A stretch of 64,000 nt of DNA from Candidatus Baltobacteraceae bacterium (GTDB taxonomy: Bacteria > Vulcanimicrobiota > Vulcanimicrobiia > Vulcanimicrobiales > Vulcanimicrobiaceae): assembly GCA_036488875.1 (NCBI GenBank), contig DASXGW010000007.1:1-64000 (forward strand), written 5' to 3'. Below the pieces are notes generated by a model. The model made no database searches, had not been told where the DNA came from, and saw nothing but the letters and a program-made list of their open reading frames with translations. Both the position numbers and the translations under genes were made by a program. Positions 42,110 through 50,759 of this stretch are shown here, piece by piece; the stretch's first letter is position 1, and each line of letters begins with the position of its first letter.

Positions 42110-42900
42110 GAGCCGGTTCCTTGATAGTGACGCAATCCGACGAGCCAGAAAGCGTAAGAGACCGCAAGCCACGCGATGCCGATGGCCGGGGTCAGCAAGC
42201 CGACCGCGGGGTTGAGGTGCAGACCGATCTCGGCTTTCTGCAGAAAATACGTTGCCGGGAAATAGTTCATGAACGCGAACGGCAGTACGAACGTCAGCAC
42301 GATGCGCACGCCGCGTGAGTAAATGCTGATCGGATAACGCGTAAAATCTTGTTCGAGCGACATGACCACCCAGCGCAGCGTATCGACGCGGATGAACCAG
42401 AACGAGACCGTCGCCACAACCAGCGAGATGCCGAGATCGATGAGCGCGCCGCCTGCCACGACCAGCGGCACGAACACCACGTACGTCCAGTCGACGTGCA
42501 CGCCGGCGGCCGCCGTAGCAAAGGCAAGCGTGATAATGCCTAGCAGCAGGCCGTCGGGGACGTTTTGCTGCGGCACCGTCAGCACTTGAAAGAGCGTGTC
42601 GAGCGGCCGGACCAGGAAACGGTCGAACCGCCCTTCTCGAATGTAGTCGGGAACCGTGACGACGTTGAAGAAGAGGCCGTTATGCAACTCGTGTCCGGTC
42701 ATCCACAAAGCATAGAGAAAGAACATCTGGCGAAAGTCCCAGCCGTTCATCGACGGGAACTGGCGCATCGTTACGTAGAGCGCGCCCAGTGCGACGCCGT
42801 GATAGACGATCGTAAACGCGAACCACATGATGAAGTTGGCTCGATACTCGAGCAAGGTCAGAACGTTGATCCGCCAGTATTGCCAATATGCCGCGAGCAT
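42106..42900 (-). CDS. ABC-2 type exporter permease (third component)
   Basis: A 264-residue membrane protein with about six helices. The block DYIREGRFDRFLVRPLD is typical of the ABC-2 subgroup whose operons usually encode one ATPase and two permeases. Here it stands alone, coupled only to the serine hydrolase. The matching ATPase and first permease lie at 51511-52515 and 49968-50759, same strand, about 7 kb upstream in transcript direction. Substrate unknown. Confidence 0.85.
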   Translation of the reverse strand: MLAAYWQYWRINVLTLLEYRANFIMWFAFTIVYHGVALGALYVTMRQFPSMNGWDFRQMFFLYALWMTGHELHNGLFFNVVTVPDYIREGRFDRFLVRPLDTLFQVLTVPQQNVPDGLLLGIITLAFATAAAGVHVDWTYVVFVPLVVAGGALIDLGISLVVATVSFWFIRVDTLRWVVMSLEQDFTRYPISIYSRGVRIVLTFVLPFAFMNYFPATYFLQKAEIGLHLNPAVGLLTPAIGIAWLAVSYAFWLVGLRHYQGTGS

Positions 42901-42969
42901 CGTCTCGAGCGACTGTGACGTTTTGGTCGTTAATCCTTCCTCCCGTTATGAAGTTGATTGGAGCTACGC

Positions 42970-43503
42970 ATGTCCCTTGAGTGGGTAACCGCACTTGCCA
43001 CGCTAGGCACCTTCATCGTCATCGCGGCTTCCGCCGTCGCCGCGCTGCTGCAACTCCGTCACATGCGCGGCAGCAATCAAATAGCGGCGCTTACCGAATG
43101 CCGCGAAACGTTGGAGTCGGAGGCGTTTCAGGATGCCCGGCAGTTCGTCATGACGGTTCTTCCCGAGCGCTTGAAGGATCCGGATCTCGAGCGTCAATTG
43201 TTGCAGCCGATTTTCCCAAAAGAGCTGCGCTCGGCAAGCAACGTGGCAAACTTCTTTGAATCGATGGGTGCGTTCGTGCGCTTCAATATCATCGACAGAA
43301 CGATCGCGTGCGACCTTTGGTGCGGCGTCGTGCTATCCAGTTGGAGCGCTATGCTTCCAGTCACGCGCCTTCGGCGACGCCTTGATCCGGGCATCTGGGA
43401 GAACTTCGAATATCTGGCCGTGTTGTCAAAGCAGTTCGTCGAGCGTTGCCCGTCGTCGTATCCACGCGGCATGCCGCGGATGGATCTCGGGGAGGACGTC
43501 TGA
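42970..43503 (+). CDS. Single-pass membrane protein, DUF4760-like
   Basis: A 177-residue protein with one N-terminal membrane helix (WVTALATLGTFIVIAASAVAAL) and a cytosolic helical domain (QLRHMRGSNQIAALTECRETL, NVANFFESMGAFVR). This is the DUF4760-like build, of unknown function. GGAG precedes ATG 42970. The glycosylase gene follows with overlapping codons. Confidence 0.65.
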   Translation: MSLEWVTALATLGTFIVIAASAVAALLQLRHMRGSNQIAALTECRETLESEAFQDARQFVMTVLPERLKDPDLERQLLQPIFPKELRSASNVANFFESMGAFVRFNIIDRTIACDLWCGVVLSSWSAMLPVTRLRRRLDPGIWENFEYLAVLSKQFVERCPSSYPRGMPRMDLGEDV

Positions 43504-44390
43504 CGCGCTCCGAGTTGCCGGTTCGTTCCCCCTTCCGCCTAGATTTGACTGCGCTCGCGTTACAGCGGCTCGCAGCCAACGTCGTCGACGTCATCGACGC
43601 AGGCGGCACGTACCATCGTGCGTTCGAAGACGAGAAGGGTACGTCGATCGTGGCGGTCTCGCAAAAGACCGCTGACGCGATCGACGTGAGCGCGAGCGGG
43701 CGCGGGCCGCAACGCTGGCTCCCGGCGGTCGCTCGGATGCTGGGCACGCAAGTGGATTTGACGCAGTGGTACGAGCGCAGCGAGCGAATTGCTTGGCTGC
43801 ACCGGTTAGCGGTGGCATTCAAAGGCGTGAAACCGCCGCGCTACGCAACGTTGTGGGAGGCGTGCGCGCACGCGATCGTCTTTCAGCAAATCTCGATTCA
43901 CGCTGCCGGATCGATCATGCGCCGAACGATCGAGGCGCTCGCGGCCCCGATCGATGCCGGCGGCGTGAGCTGCATTCCGTTTCCGCCGCCGGAACGGTGG
44001 CTCACGGCAAGTGAGGAGCGGTTGCGCACCGCCGGACTCTCGCGCAATAAAGTGGCGCATCTTCGCTCGGTGGCCGCCGCGTTTGCCGAGGGCGCGATCG
44101 ACGAGGTTACCTTGGAGAAACTGCCCACCCCGCAAGCCGCGGAGCGGCTGCGTACGATTCGCGGTATCGGGCCGTGGAGCGCGGCGGTGATTCTACTGCG
44201 CGGCATGGGACGGCTCGATACGTTTCCGCTGCGGGATTCCGGTGTGGCGCGCAGCCTCGCGCTGTTGGCCGGAGAGGCCGTCGATCTGGATTTCGTTCTC
44301 GAAACGCTCGGTCCGGCACGCGGGATGCTCTACTACCACTTGCTGCTTGGCCGGCTGCGCAACCCTTCCGCTCAGAGAGCGGGTCGATAA
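43500..44390 (+). CDS. AlkA-type DNA-3-methyladenine glycosylase
   Basis: A protein of about 296 residues of the HhH-GPD superfamily, which removes alkylated bases. The helix-hairpin-helix is LRTIRGIGPWSAAVILLRG and the catalytic Asp lies in DTFPLRDSGVARS. An N-terminal AlkA-like domain starts PFRLDLTALALQRLA. There is no ATG near the N-terminus. CTG 43500 has GGAGG at 43491-43495 and shares four bases (CTGA) with the upstream stop; TTG 43446 or 43515 are alternatives. Pirin follows after 4 bp. Confidence 0.85.
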   Translation: MTRSELPVRSPFRLDLTALALQRLAANVVDVIDAGGTYHRAFEDEKGTSIVAVSQKTADAIDVSASGRGPQRWLPAVARMLGTQVDLTQWYERSERIAWLHRLAVAFKGVKPPRYATLWEACAHAIVFQQISIHAAGSIMRRTIEALAAPIDAGGVSCIPFPPPERWLTASEERLRTAGLSRNKVAHLRSVAAAFAEGAIDEVTLEKLPTPQAAERLRTIRGIGPWSAAVILLRGMGRLDTFPLRDSGVARSLALLAGEAVDLDFVLETLGPARGMLYYHLLLGRLRNPSAQRAGR

Positions 44391-44394
44391 GGGC

Positions 44395-45117
44395 ATGGCT
44401 ACCCTCACCTCTCCCGTGTTTGCAATCCAGCGTGCCGGCGATCGGGCGTTCTTCGACCACGAGTGGCTAAAGACGTATCACTCGTTTAGCTTTGCCGAGT
44501 ATTACGATCCCAACAACCAGAACTGGGGCGCGCTGCGCGTCTTCAACGACGATTACGTCGCGGGCGGTGCCGGATTTCCGACGCATCCGCATCGCGATAT
44601 GGAAATCGTCACCTACGTGCTTTCGGGAGAGCTGGCGCACCGCGACAGCATGGACAACCACGGCGTCGTCGGGCCAGGCGGCGTGCAGTTCATGAGTGCC
44701 GGCACCGGCGTACGGCATAGCGAGTTCAATAACCAGGCCGACGAGACGCTGCACCTCGTGCAAATGTGGGTGCTACCCGGCAAACTTGGCACGGCGCCGT
44801 CGTACGGTCAGCGCGATTATACCGTCGACGACCGGCGGAATAGGTGGCTGACCATCGTGAGCGGTGAGGAGGGCGTCGACGCGCCGATCCGCATCACGCA
44901 GAAGGCGACGTTCTCGGTTACGCGGCTGGAAAACACGAGCCTGGTCAAGGCATTCGCGCCGAAGCGCTACGGCTTTCTCTTCGTCGCCGACGGGAACGTC
45001 GAGGTCAACGGAGAGTTGCTCAAAGGCGGCGACGCCGTGCGGCTCTTCGACGTGGAGCACCTAGCGGTCAAGGGCTCGGGCGAGCTCGTCCTCTGGGATC
45101 TTCCGGACGTCGAGTAA
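44395..45117 (+). CDS. Pirin family protein
   Basis: A 240-residue bicupin. The N-terminal cupin has the metal-binding set FPTHPHRDMEIVTYVLSGEL and GVRHSEFNN. WLPG-type VLPGKLGTAPSY follows, then a degenerate second cupin (RYGFLFVADGNVEV). Bacterial pirins act as metal-dependent dioxygenases (quercetinase-like) or regulators. It lies in an operon with the glycosylase, 4 bp apart. Confidence 0.9.
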   Translation: MATLTSPVFAIQRAGDRAFFDHEWLKTYHSFSFAEYYDPNNQNWGALRVFNDDYVAGGAGFPTHPHRDMEIVTYVLSGELAHRDSMDNHGVVGPGGVQFMSAGTGVRHSEFNNQADETLHLVQMWVLPGKLGTAPSYGQRDYTVDDRRNRWLTIVSGEEGVDAPIRITQKATFSVTRLENTSLVKAFAPKRYGFLFVADGNVEVNGELLKGGDAVRLFDVEHLAVKGSGELVLWDLPDVE

Positions 45118-45150
45118 CAACACTTGAGCGCCGCGGTGCGTCTATAGAGC

Positions 45151-45696
45151 ATGGCGCTCAACGTAGACCCCGCGCTCGTAGAATCGGCGACGACCGGCGA
45201 TCCGTCGCTGGAACGGCTGATCGTAGCCGTTTGGCCCGAAGCGTTTCGGCTCGCCGCAAGCATTTTACGCGACCGGAGCCTTGCCGAAGACGTCGCACAG
45301 GAAGCCTGCGCGACGATGGCGCGCTCTTTGCGAACGCTCAAAGACGTCCGGACGTTTTCGTCGTGGTTCTACCGGATCGTCACCAATCACGCGATGAGTG
45401 CCGGCCGCCGGCTTCGCCCGACGGTCCCGATCGACGCGGCAGCGGAGTGCGGCACGCGCTTCGACTCAAGCGACGCGCTCGATCTGTACAATGCGTTGGC
45501 GACGCTGCCGATCGATCAGCGCGCCGCGATCGTGCTTCACTATTACGGCGGACTCAAGAGTTCCGAGATCGCCGCGGCGCTCGGCGTTGCAGCGCCGACG
45601 GTTCGTTTTCGCATCATGCTGGCTCGGCGCGCGCTCGCAAAGGCGCTCGCAATTCCGAGCGACACGCCAAACGAGGTACTTTCACATGTACGCTGA
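45151..45696 (+). CDS. ECF-type RNA polymerase sigma factor
   Basis: A 181-residue sigma factor with region 2 (ASILRDRSLAEDVAQEACATM, SSWFYRIVTNHAMS) and region 4 (LPIDQRAAIVLHYYGGLKSSEIAAALGV, then APTVRFRIMLARRALAKAL). It overlaps the start of the next gene by 11 nt, as is usual for a sigma factor and its anti-sigma partner. Its signal and regulon are unknown. It starts 33 bp after pirin. Confidence 0.92.
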   Translation: MALNVDPALVESATTGDPSLERLIVAVWPEAFRLAASILRDRSLAEDVAQEACATMARSLRTLKDVRTFSSWFYRIVTNHAMSAGRRLRPTVPIDAAAECGTRFDSSDALDLYNALATLPIDQRAAIVLHYYGGLKSSEIAAALGVAAPTVRFRIMLARRALAKALAIPSDTPNEVLSHVR

Positions 45697-46465
45697 TGCT
45701 CGGCTTTACGCTGCGATGGAATCGATGGTGCGCGGCATCGACGCTCCGCCGGTACCGATGTCCGCAGTTCGCGATCGCATCGCTGCGCCGCTCGGACCTC
45801 AGGTTCGGCCGCACATTCCGTTCTTGCGCTACGCGCTGGCGGCCGCCGCCGCGATCGCGCTGTTTTTTGCGATCTTTCCTAAGGCGTCGCTCGCCGTCAT
45901 CGATCGTTTCGAACGCATCGTCGTCAACAGCTACGCCGCAGCCTATCGAGTCATGGGATGGACCCCACCGCCGGAGCCGCCCAAAGCGCTCGAGACCGGG
46001 GCCGCCGCTCAGCGTGTCTCCTTGAAAGAGGCTCAAGCGAAAGTTGCGTTTACGATTGTCGCTCCGGTCGGTCTGCCGTCCGGATCTACCTTGGCGGCAA
46101 TACAAACTCTGCGCGTATTGGTGTACGACAAGACGACGCGCAAGTGGTCGAAGGCCTCGCCCGCCATTGAATTTGATTACGACCGTCCAGGAAAGCGTCA
46201 GTTCGCACTGATGGCCGTTAAAGACGACCCTCGTACCGGTCCGCCGTCGAAGTATGTCTACGAAGCCCTAGACTTACCCGGCGGAAGGGTGGAACTCATA
46301 AAGCACGCGCACTTCGACTGGCGAAACGGCGACCAAGTTATGGCCGCGACTGAAGACGACGGCATCACGTCGGCGGAGATTCAAGCCATCCGCGCGGCTA
46401 TGCACGGAGAAGCCGTGATTCACTCCGCGCATACAACCGTCGAAAAGCAGTACCTGCTCCCATAA
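45686..46465 (+). CDS. Putative membrane-bound anti-sigma factor
   Basis: A 259-residue single-pass protein. An N-terminal cytosolic segment of about 50 residues, one helix (FLRYALAAAAAIALFFAIF) and a C-terminal domain outside the membrane of about 170 residues rich in strands (KVAFTIVAPVGLPSGSTLA, KWSKASPAIEFDYD). The gene overlap with the ECF sigma gene and topology suggest an anti-sigma factor. No ZAS zinc motif (HxxxCxxC) is present, so it is not the standard type. Confidence 0.72.
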   Translation: MYADARLYAAMESMVRGIDAPPVPMSAVRDRIAAPLGPQVRPHIPFLRYALAAAAAIALFFAIFPKASLAVIDRFERIVVNSYAAAYRVMGWTPPPEPPKALETGAAAQRVSLKEAQAKVAFTIVAPVGLPSGSTLAAIQTLRVLVYDKTTRKWSKASPAIEFDYDRPGKRQFALMAVKDDPRTGPPSKYVYEALDLPGGRVELIKHAHFDWRNGDQVMAATEDDGITSAEIQAIRAAMHGEAVIHSAHTTVEKQYLLP

Positions 46466-46475
46466 GCGGCCGTTC

Positions 46476-47312
46476 ATGACTCGCGCGGAGTCGCTGCGTT
46501 TAGGACTCGGGCTTCTTGTCGCAGGATGCGGCGCCAGGCGAACGATCGGCCTAAGAGTAGCTTCTACCGGCGTGAACGAGAACGCGGTCATCGCGGAAGT
46601 TTATGCCGCCGCTTTGGAACGCGCAAATATTCGCGTCGAGCGGCACATCGGATACGGCGACGCGCAAAGCTTAATGGGTGCCTTACGGGCCGGGAAGATC
46701 GACGTATTCCCCGGCTACGTTCCTGAAAAGCTCCGGTACGAAGATCATGACGGGGTAACGTTCCTCGAACCGTCGCCCGCGACGGAGGGGCCCTGCGTTC
46801 TCACCTCCCAGGTCTCCGCCGAAAGGTTCTGGCTCGTAACCTTGACGCGCTGCGCGAGGATCGCTCCCCGGCTTCGATTGGCCGCGACGCGCGACTTCCT
46901 GGCGCCAAACGGCGGCCTGCAAAAGCTGCAATCGGTTTACGGCGGGTTCCACTTCAAAAGCGTTACCGTTTGTGACGACGGCGATCAATACGGCCTGCTC
47001 AATCTCGACGATGCCGACGTGGCGAACGGCTCTTCGACGGACGCCCAGATCGCCCAAGACCAACTCGGCGTTTTGTCCGATCCGAAGAGTTGCTTCCCTG
47101 CGAGCAGCATCGCACCGATTATCCGCGTTGGGTCGCTCGACGCTCGCGGCGCCCGGGTCCTCAACCGCATGTCGCAAGCCCTTAACGAGTATGCCGTGCA
47201 GCGGCTAAACATGCAGTGCGATCTGGGCACGTTCAGCGCGCGTTTCCTCGCGGAAGAGTTCGTGATCGCGGAGTCACACAGGGCTACACCCAATCGCGCA
47301 GCGTTACGGTAA
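46476..47312 (+). CDS. OpuAC-like solute-binding lipoprotein
   Basis: A 278-residue lipoprotein (lipobox LLVAGC). IGLRVASTGVNENAVIAEVY and ANIRVERHIGYGDAQSLMGALRAGKIDVFPGY are typical of quaternary-amine (glycine betaine/choline) binding proteins. No ABC ATPase or permease for uptake adjoins it. It follows the anti-sigma gene by 10 bp, so it may sense a solute for the sigma system rather than feed a transporter. Its 3' end overlaps the convergent protease by 29 nt. Confidence 0.75.
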   Translation: MTRAESLRLGLGLLVAGCGARRTIGLRVASTGVNENAVIAEVYAAALERANIRVERHIGYGDAQSLMGALRAGKIDVFPGYVPEKLRYEDHDGVTFLEPSPATEGPCVLTSQVSAERFWLVTLTRCARIAPRLRLAATRDFLAPNGGLQKLQSVYGGFHFKSVTVCDDGDQYGLLNLDDADVANGSSTDAQIAQDQLGVLSDPKSCFPASSIAPIIRVGSLDARGARVLNRMSQALNEYAVQRLNMQCDLGTFSARFLAEEFVIAESHRATPNRAALR

Positions 47313-49131
47313 TCGTCTTGGTGGTACCGTCTTTCCCCAAGATTTGCAGGTGTAAGAGGGTTCCGGCGGGGCCGTTGATCGCTTCGCGCAGCTGCGCCAG
47401 CGTTGGAGCGGTACCGTCGAGCGTGGTGATGACGTCGCCCTTGACGATGCCCGCCTCGGCCCCCGGAGTATTCGGACGCACGTCGTAGACGATAACCTTC
47501 CCGTCGTGCTGGATCAAGAAGAGTCCGGCGCGCTCGTAGGCGTCGCGCGTGGAGAGACTGGCGTTGGGCTCGAGCGCCATCGTCTGCTTGCCGTAATCGA
47601 ACGTGACGGTAAAGCGCTTCCAGACGTTCCCGCCCACGTTGGCGGCGAGGAAAGGTGAGGCGAAGAAACCTTCTTTTTGCGTCGAGTAGTCGGCGATGAC
47701 GTCGTCTAGCGTAAACGTCCCGATTTGGAGCGACGCGAGGCGCCCTAACATGCCTCTGGCGCCCCCGCCGACGCCGAACCCGTTGACACCCTCGGCGCTG
47801 CGCGTCGGGGGAACGACTTGCGGGTGCGCCGCAACGAACGGTGCCAGCAGCGTAATCGAATCGCGCGCGCCGGTGTCGACGGAGCAGCGGGTCGCGATGC
47901 CGTCGATCGTGCAGGCAAACTGCGGCTGCGTCGATCCGAAGACGAACGGGACGACGTCGGCTCCGGCCGGCGGCGGCGCGCCCGGCATCGTGAGAACCAC
48001 TTTCCGGTTCGCGTAATCGAACGTCGTGATGAACCGTGCGAGCACCTCGAATCCGATCAAACCGTCGACGTTCTGTCCGGCCGAAACGCCGAACCCTTGG
48101 CGCACCGGTAAAACGGCGAAGACTTGATCGCGCAGAACCGCGTCGCCGACGCCGAGCGAGTCGACCTTTGCAAAACTGAACGTCTCGGAAGCCGAGCCCG
48201 CGCCCGTCCCTTGGAATGAGCCCGCGCCGGCCGTACCCAGTTCCTTCGCGACGGCGGGATCGATGACGTTGCTGCCGCCCGTGTCGAAGATGAAGCGGTA
48301 GGGCCCCTTGCCGTCGAGCATCACGTTGAGATACACGTGATTGTCGACGATCTCGATCGGCACCGAGGTCGACGCAGCGCCGCCGGTTATCGAGAAGTCG
48401 TGAACGGTCGACGCCGGTTTAGCCAAGTCCGCGTCGCCGGAAACGATTTTTGCCGACGTTGCGTGCGAATCCGAAGCGTTGCCGGTCGTCGATTCGGAGT
48501 GGGTGCGGTACGGTACGAGCAGCCCACCCGTGCGATGGTACTCAGAGACCGTCGTGACGTAGCTGACCTGACCGATCGCGACGACGTATCGAGCGGGTAG
48601 ATGGGTGGCCGTATCGATCCAGATTTGCATCGGCAGCTTCGAGTGCGGCGGCGTGACCGATACGGTTGCGTACCGGTGGGCGCCGCCGTTCTTGAAACCG
48701 CCCCACGTTACCGACGCTCCGCCGGCATTGCGCGTAAACAGCGTATCGTTGAAGCCGTATGCCGAATCGATCTCTTGCGAAAGGCCGGCATCGCTGCCGT
48801 CGACCCACACCAGGCCGGTTTGATCCTGACTCCACGCGACGGCACCGTCGTAGCCGTCGGCCTGAACGAGCGGCGGCAGCGACGCGCGCTCGGAAAACTT
48901 CAAGCTGCCGATAGCTCCCGCGGTGGTCCCCGTGCCGTTGAGCCCGCTGCTCGAGACGGTGCCCGCCATTTGAAGCGTTCCGCCGCGATCCAACGCGGCC
49001 GCGCCGAGCGCGGCGCGAGTCTGCTGCAACGTCCGTGCAACCTCGGGCGAGCCGGCGGGAGTCTGAGCTACGGCCGGAACGGTAAGACAGGCGGCGGCAC
49101 ACGCCGCCACGGCAAAGGCGAATCGATACAT
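47284..49131 (-). CDS. Secreted retropepsin-like protease with PDZ domain
   Basis: A 615-residue exported protein (signal to about AVAQ). Residues 30-240 form an LolA-like domain. Two aspartic-protease lobes follow, each with a DTG: RFIFDTGGSNVID and CSVDTGARDSI, so a full pepsin-like active site could form in one chain. Flap-like GLIGFEVLARF and the C-terminal PDZ domain (AEAGIVKGDVITTLDG) complete it. A single-chain double retropepsin with PDZ suits regulated envelope proteolysis. Confidence 0.82.
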   Translation of the reverse strand: MYRFAFAVAACAAACLTVPAVAQTPAGSPEVARTLQQTRAALGAAALDRGGTLQMAGTVSSSGLNGTGTTAGAIGSLKFSERASLPPLVQADGYDGAVAWSQDQTGLVWVDGSDAGLSQEIDSAYGFNDTLFTRNAGGASVTWGGFKNGGAHRYATVSVTPPHSKLPMQIWIDTATHLPARYVVAIGQVSYVTTVSEYHRTGGLLVPYRTHSESTTGNASDSHATSAKIVSGDADLAKPASTVHDFSITGGAASTSVPIEIVDNHVYLNVMLDGKGPYRFIFDTGGSNVIDPAVAKELGTAGAGSFQGTGAGSASETFSFAKVDSLGVGDAVLRDQVFAVLPVRQGFGVSAGQNVDGLIGFEVLARFITTFDYANRKVVLTMPGAPPPAGADVVPFVFGSTQPQFACTIDGIATRCSVDTGARDSITLLAPFVAAHPQVVPPTRSAEGVNGFGVGGGARGMLGRLASLQIGTFTLDDVIADYSTQKEGFFASPFLAANVGGNVWKRFTVTFDYGKQTMALEPNASLSTRDAYERAGLFLIQHDGKVIVYDVRPNTPGAEAGIVKGDVITTLDGTAPTLAQLREAINGPAGTLLHLQILGKDGTTKTITVTLRDWV

Positions 49132-49166
49132 GGCCTCTATACGGGGCGACGAAGGGAGTTGTTTCG

Positions 49167-49421
49167 ATGGAGTGCGAGCACATCAGAGATGCGGGCGATT
49201 CGGTCCCGCGCACGCCCGCGGGCTGCGAAGAATGCCTCAAAACGGGTTCGCGCTGGGTCCATTTGCGGCTTTGCCTAGGCTGCGGCCACGTCGGATGCTG
49301 CGACGATTCGCCGAACAAGCACGCGACCAAACACTACCACGCGACCAAACATCCCGTCATCCGCTCGTTCCAGCCCGGTGAGTCGTGGCGCTGGTGTTAC
49401 ATCGACGAAGTGATGTCGTAG
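49167..49421 (+). CDS. UBP-type zinc-finger protein
   Basis: An 84-residue protein consisting of a single UBP-type zinc finger: CEHI, CEECLKTGSRWVHLRLCLGCGHVGCCD, HATKHYHATKHPVI and WRWCY. This domain binds the ubiquitin C-terminus in eukaryotes; in bacteria, stand-alone copies are common and their partner is unknown. The ATG at 49167 has a short upstream gap to the divergent protease. Confidence 0.88.
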   Translation: MECEHIRDAGDSVPRTPAGCEECLKTGSRWVHLRLCLGCGHVGCCDDSPNKHATKHYHATKHPVIRSFQPGESWRWCYIDEVMS

Positions 49422-49426
49422 GGTGC

Positions 49427-49966
49427 CTAGCGCAGTGCGGCTTTGAGGCGTCCCTCGGCGACGCTGCGGCGTTGACGTCCGGCGACATCGGCCGGATCGA
49501 TCTCGTGCAAGGCTTCGACGAGCCGGCTGTCGATGATCCGCTCGCGCATCGCGCGCGCGAATCGTTCGGCGACTTCTAAACTTTGGCGATCGTCCCAATG
49601 AACGAAGCCGGACGCACAATCCGCGACGGCGTCGACCAGCTCGAGCGTTCGATACGACCCCCGCGCATTCTCGATCGTGACGGCCTTCTTCAGGATGCGC
49701 TCGTTCGGCCCAGAAGAGAAGTGCAGCGCGTACTGGGCGCCGTCGCGCGTAAAAAGCCGGCCGGCGGGACGAAATCCTATTTTTGCAACGGACTCCGCAA
49801 CGCTGCGGCGGCCGATGCCGTCGGGGACGGCGAAGTCGATTTGCGTCACGTCGAAGAGATCCGGCGCGTACGACGCGGCGGCGCTCGCACCCACGACGAC
49901 GGCATCGAGGCCATCGCTCTTCAGTTGAGCCGTGACGATCGCGGCTAGCTCGGACAGCGTGGCGAT
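49427..49966 (-). CDS. Nucleotidyltransferase-like hypothetical protein
   Basis: About 179 residues. The first part (LKSDGLDAVVVGASAAASYAP) and VTQIDFAVPD read like a nucleotidyltransferase GG/GS-x-D-x-D motif, but only weakly (DFA in place of a clear DxD). No ATG, GTG or TTG precedes this motif. The frame opens right after the permease stop (TAGCATC), so an ATC start at 49966 is inferred; GTG 49894 would cut the first motif. It ends the exporter operon. Function unknown. Confidence 0.6.
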   Translation of the reverse strand: MATLSELAAIVTAQLKSDGLDAVVVGASAAASYAPDLFDVTQIDFAVPDGIGRRSVAESVAKIGFRPAGRLFTRDGAQYALHFSSGPNERILKKAVTIENARGSYRTLELVDAVADCASGFVHWDDRQSLEVAERFARAMRERIIDSRLVEALHEIDPADVAGRQRRSVAEGRLKAALR

Positions 49967-49967
49967 G

Positions 49968-50759
49968 CTAGCCGCCCTGAATCACGACTTTGCGCGACGC
50001 CGCCTGCCAAACCAACGACGAGAGGCCGGCGAAGAGGACGAGCCATAGGACCTGCACCGCGAAGCTCGCGAGCCACTGGCTCGGCGGAATGATCCCGACG
50101 TAAATGAGCAGCGGTGTGGAATAGATCGCCGCGAACGGCAGCGCGAACACAATCCGCCCGAAGATGCCCGGAAAAAACGTCAACGGGATGACTTGCCCCG
50201 ACAGCAAATCCGATGCCCAGCGCACGATCAGCTGAACGGCAAAGGTTTCGAGCGTCCAGAACGCGATCGAGTTCATCAGGAAGTTCAAAAAAAAGTTGAC
50301 GCAGTAGCCGATGAGAAACGCGATCGCGAACGCGCCGAGCGTTGCCGGTGGCGGAACGTCGATATGCACCAGCAACAGCGCGAAGAACAGCGATGGAATG
50401 ACGAGCAGCGCGTGCAGCAGCGTTTGACCGATTCCGTCGCTGAAGAAATACATCGGCAAGCTGATGGGCTTCATGAGATCGGTCGCAATCGTCCCCTCGC
50501 GGACTTTCTCGCGAACCATGCGCGTGCCGTCGACTTCGAGTACCAACGACATGAGCATCGCGACGGTTGCGTACGTGATCATGCCGTGCAGCGGTAGATT
50601 GACCGGCGCGAGATTCTGCGCGTAGAGCGCCGTCCACAGCGACCGCAGAATGTAGACGCGCAGAACTAGCGAGCCGACCTCGGTGAGGACCTCCATGCGG
50701 TAGGTCGCCTCGCGTGCGAACGCCTTGCGCGCGAACTCGACGTACGGCTCGAAATTCAC
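49968..50759 (-). CDS. ABC-2 type exporter permease
   Basis: A 263-residue membrane protein with about six helices. MVREKVREGTIATDLMKPIS matches the cytoplasmic loop of permeases paired with COG4586-type ATPases. The GTG start at 50759 overlaps the stop of the beta-helix gene by four bases (GTGA). It forms one operon with the beta-helix protein and the ATPase. It pairs with the other permease at 42106-42900. Confidence 0.86.
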   Translation of the reverse strand: MNFEPYVEFARKAFAREATYRMEVLTEVGSLVLRVYILRSLWTALYAQNLAPVNLPLHGMITYATVAMLMSLVLEVDGTRMVREKVREGTIATDLMKPISLPMYFFSDGIGQTLLHALLVIPSLFFALLLVHIDVPPPATLGAFAIAFLIGYCVNFFLNFLMNSIAFWTLETFAVQLIVRWASDLLSGQVIPLTFFPGIFGRIVFALPFAAIYSTPLLIYVGIIPPSQWLASFAVQVLWLVLFAGLSSLVWQAASRKVVIQGG

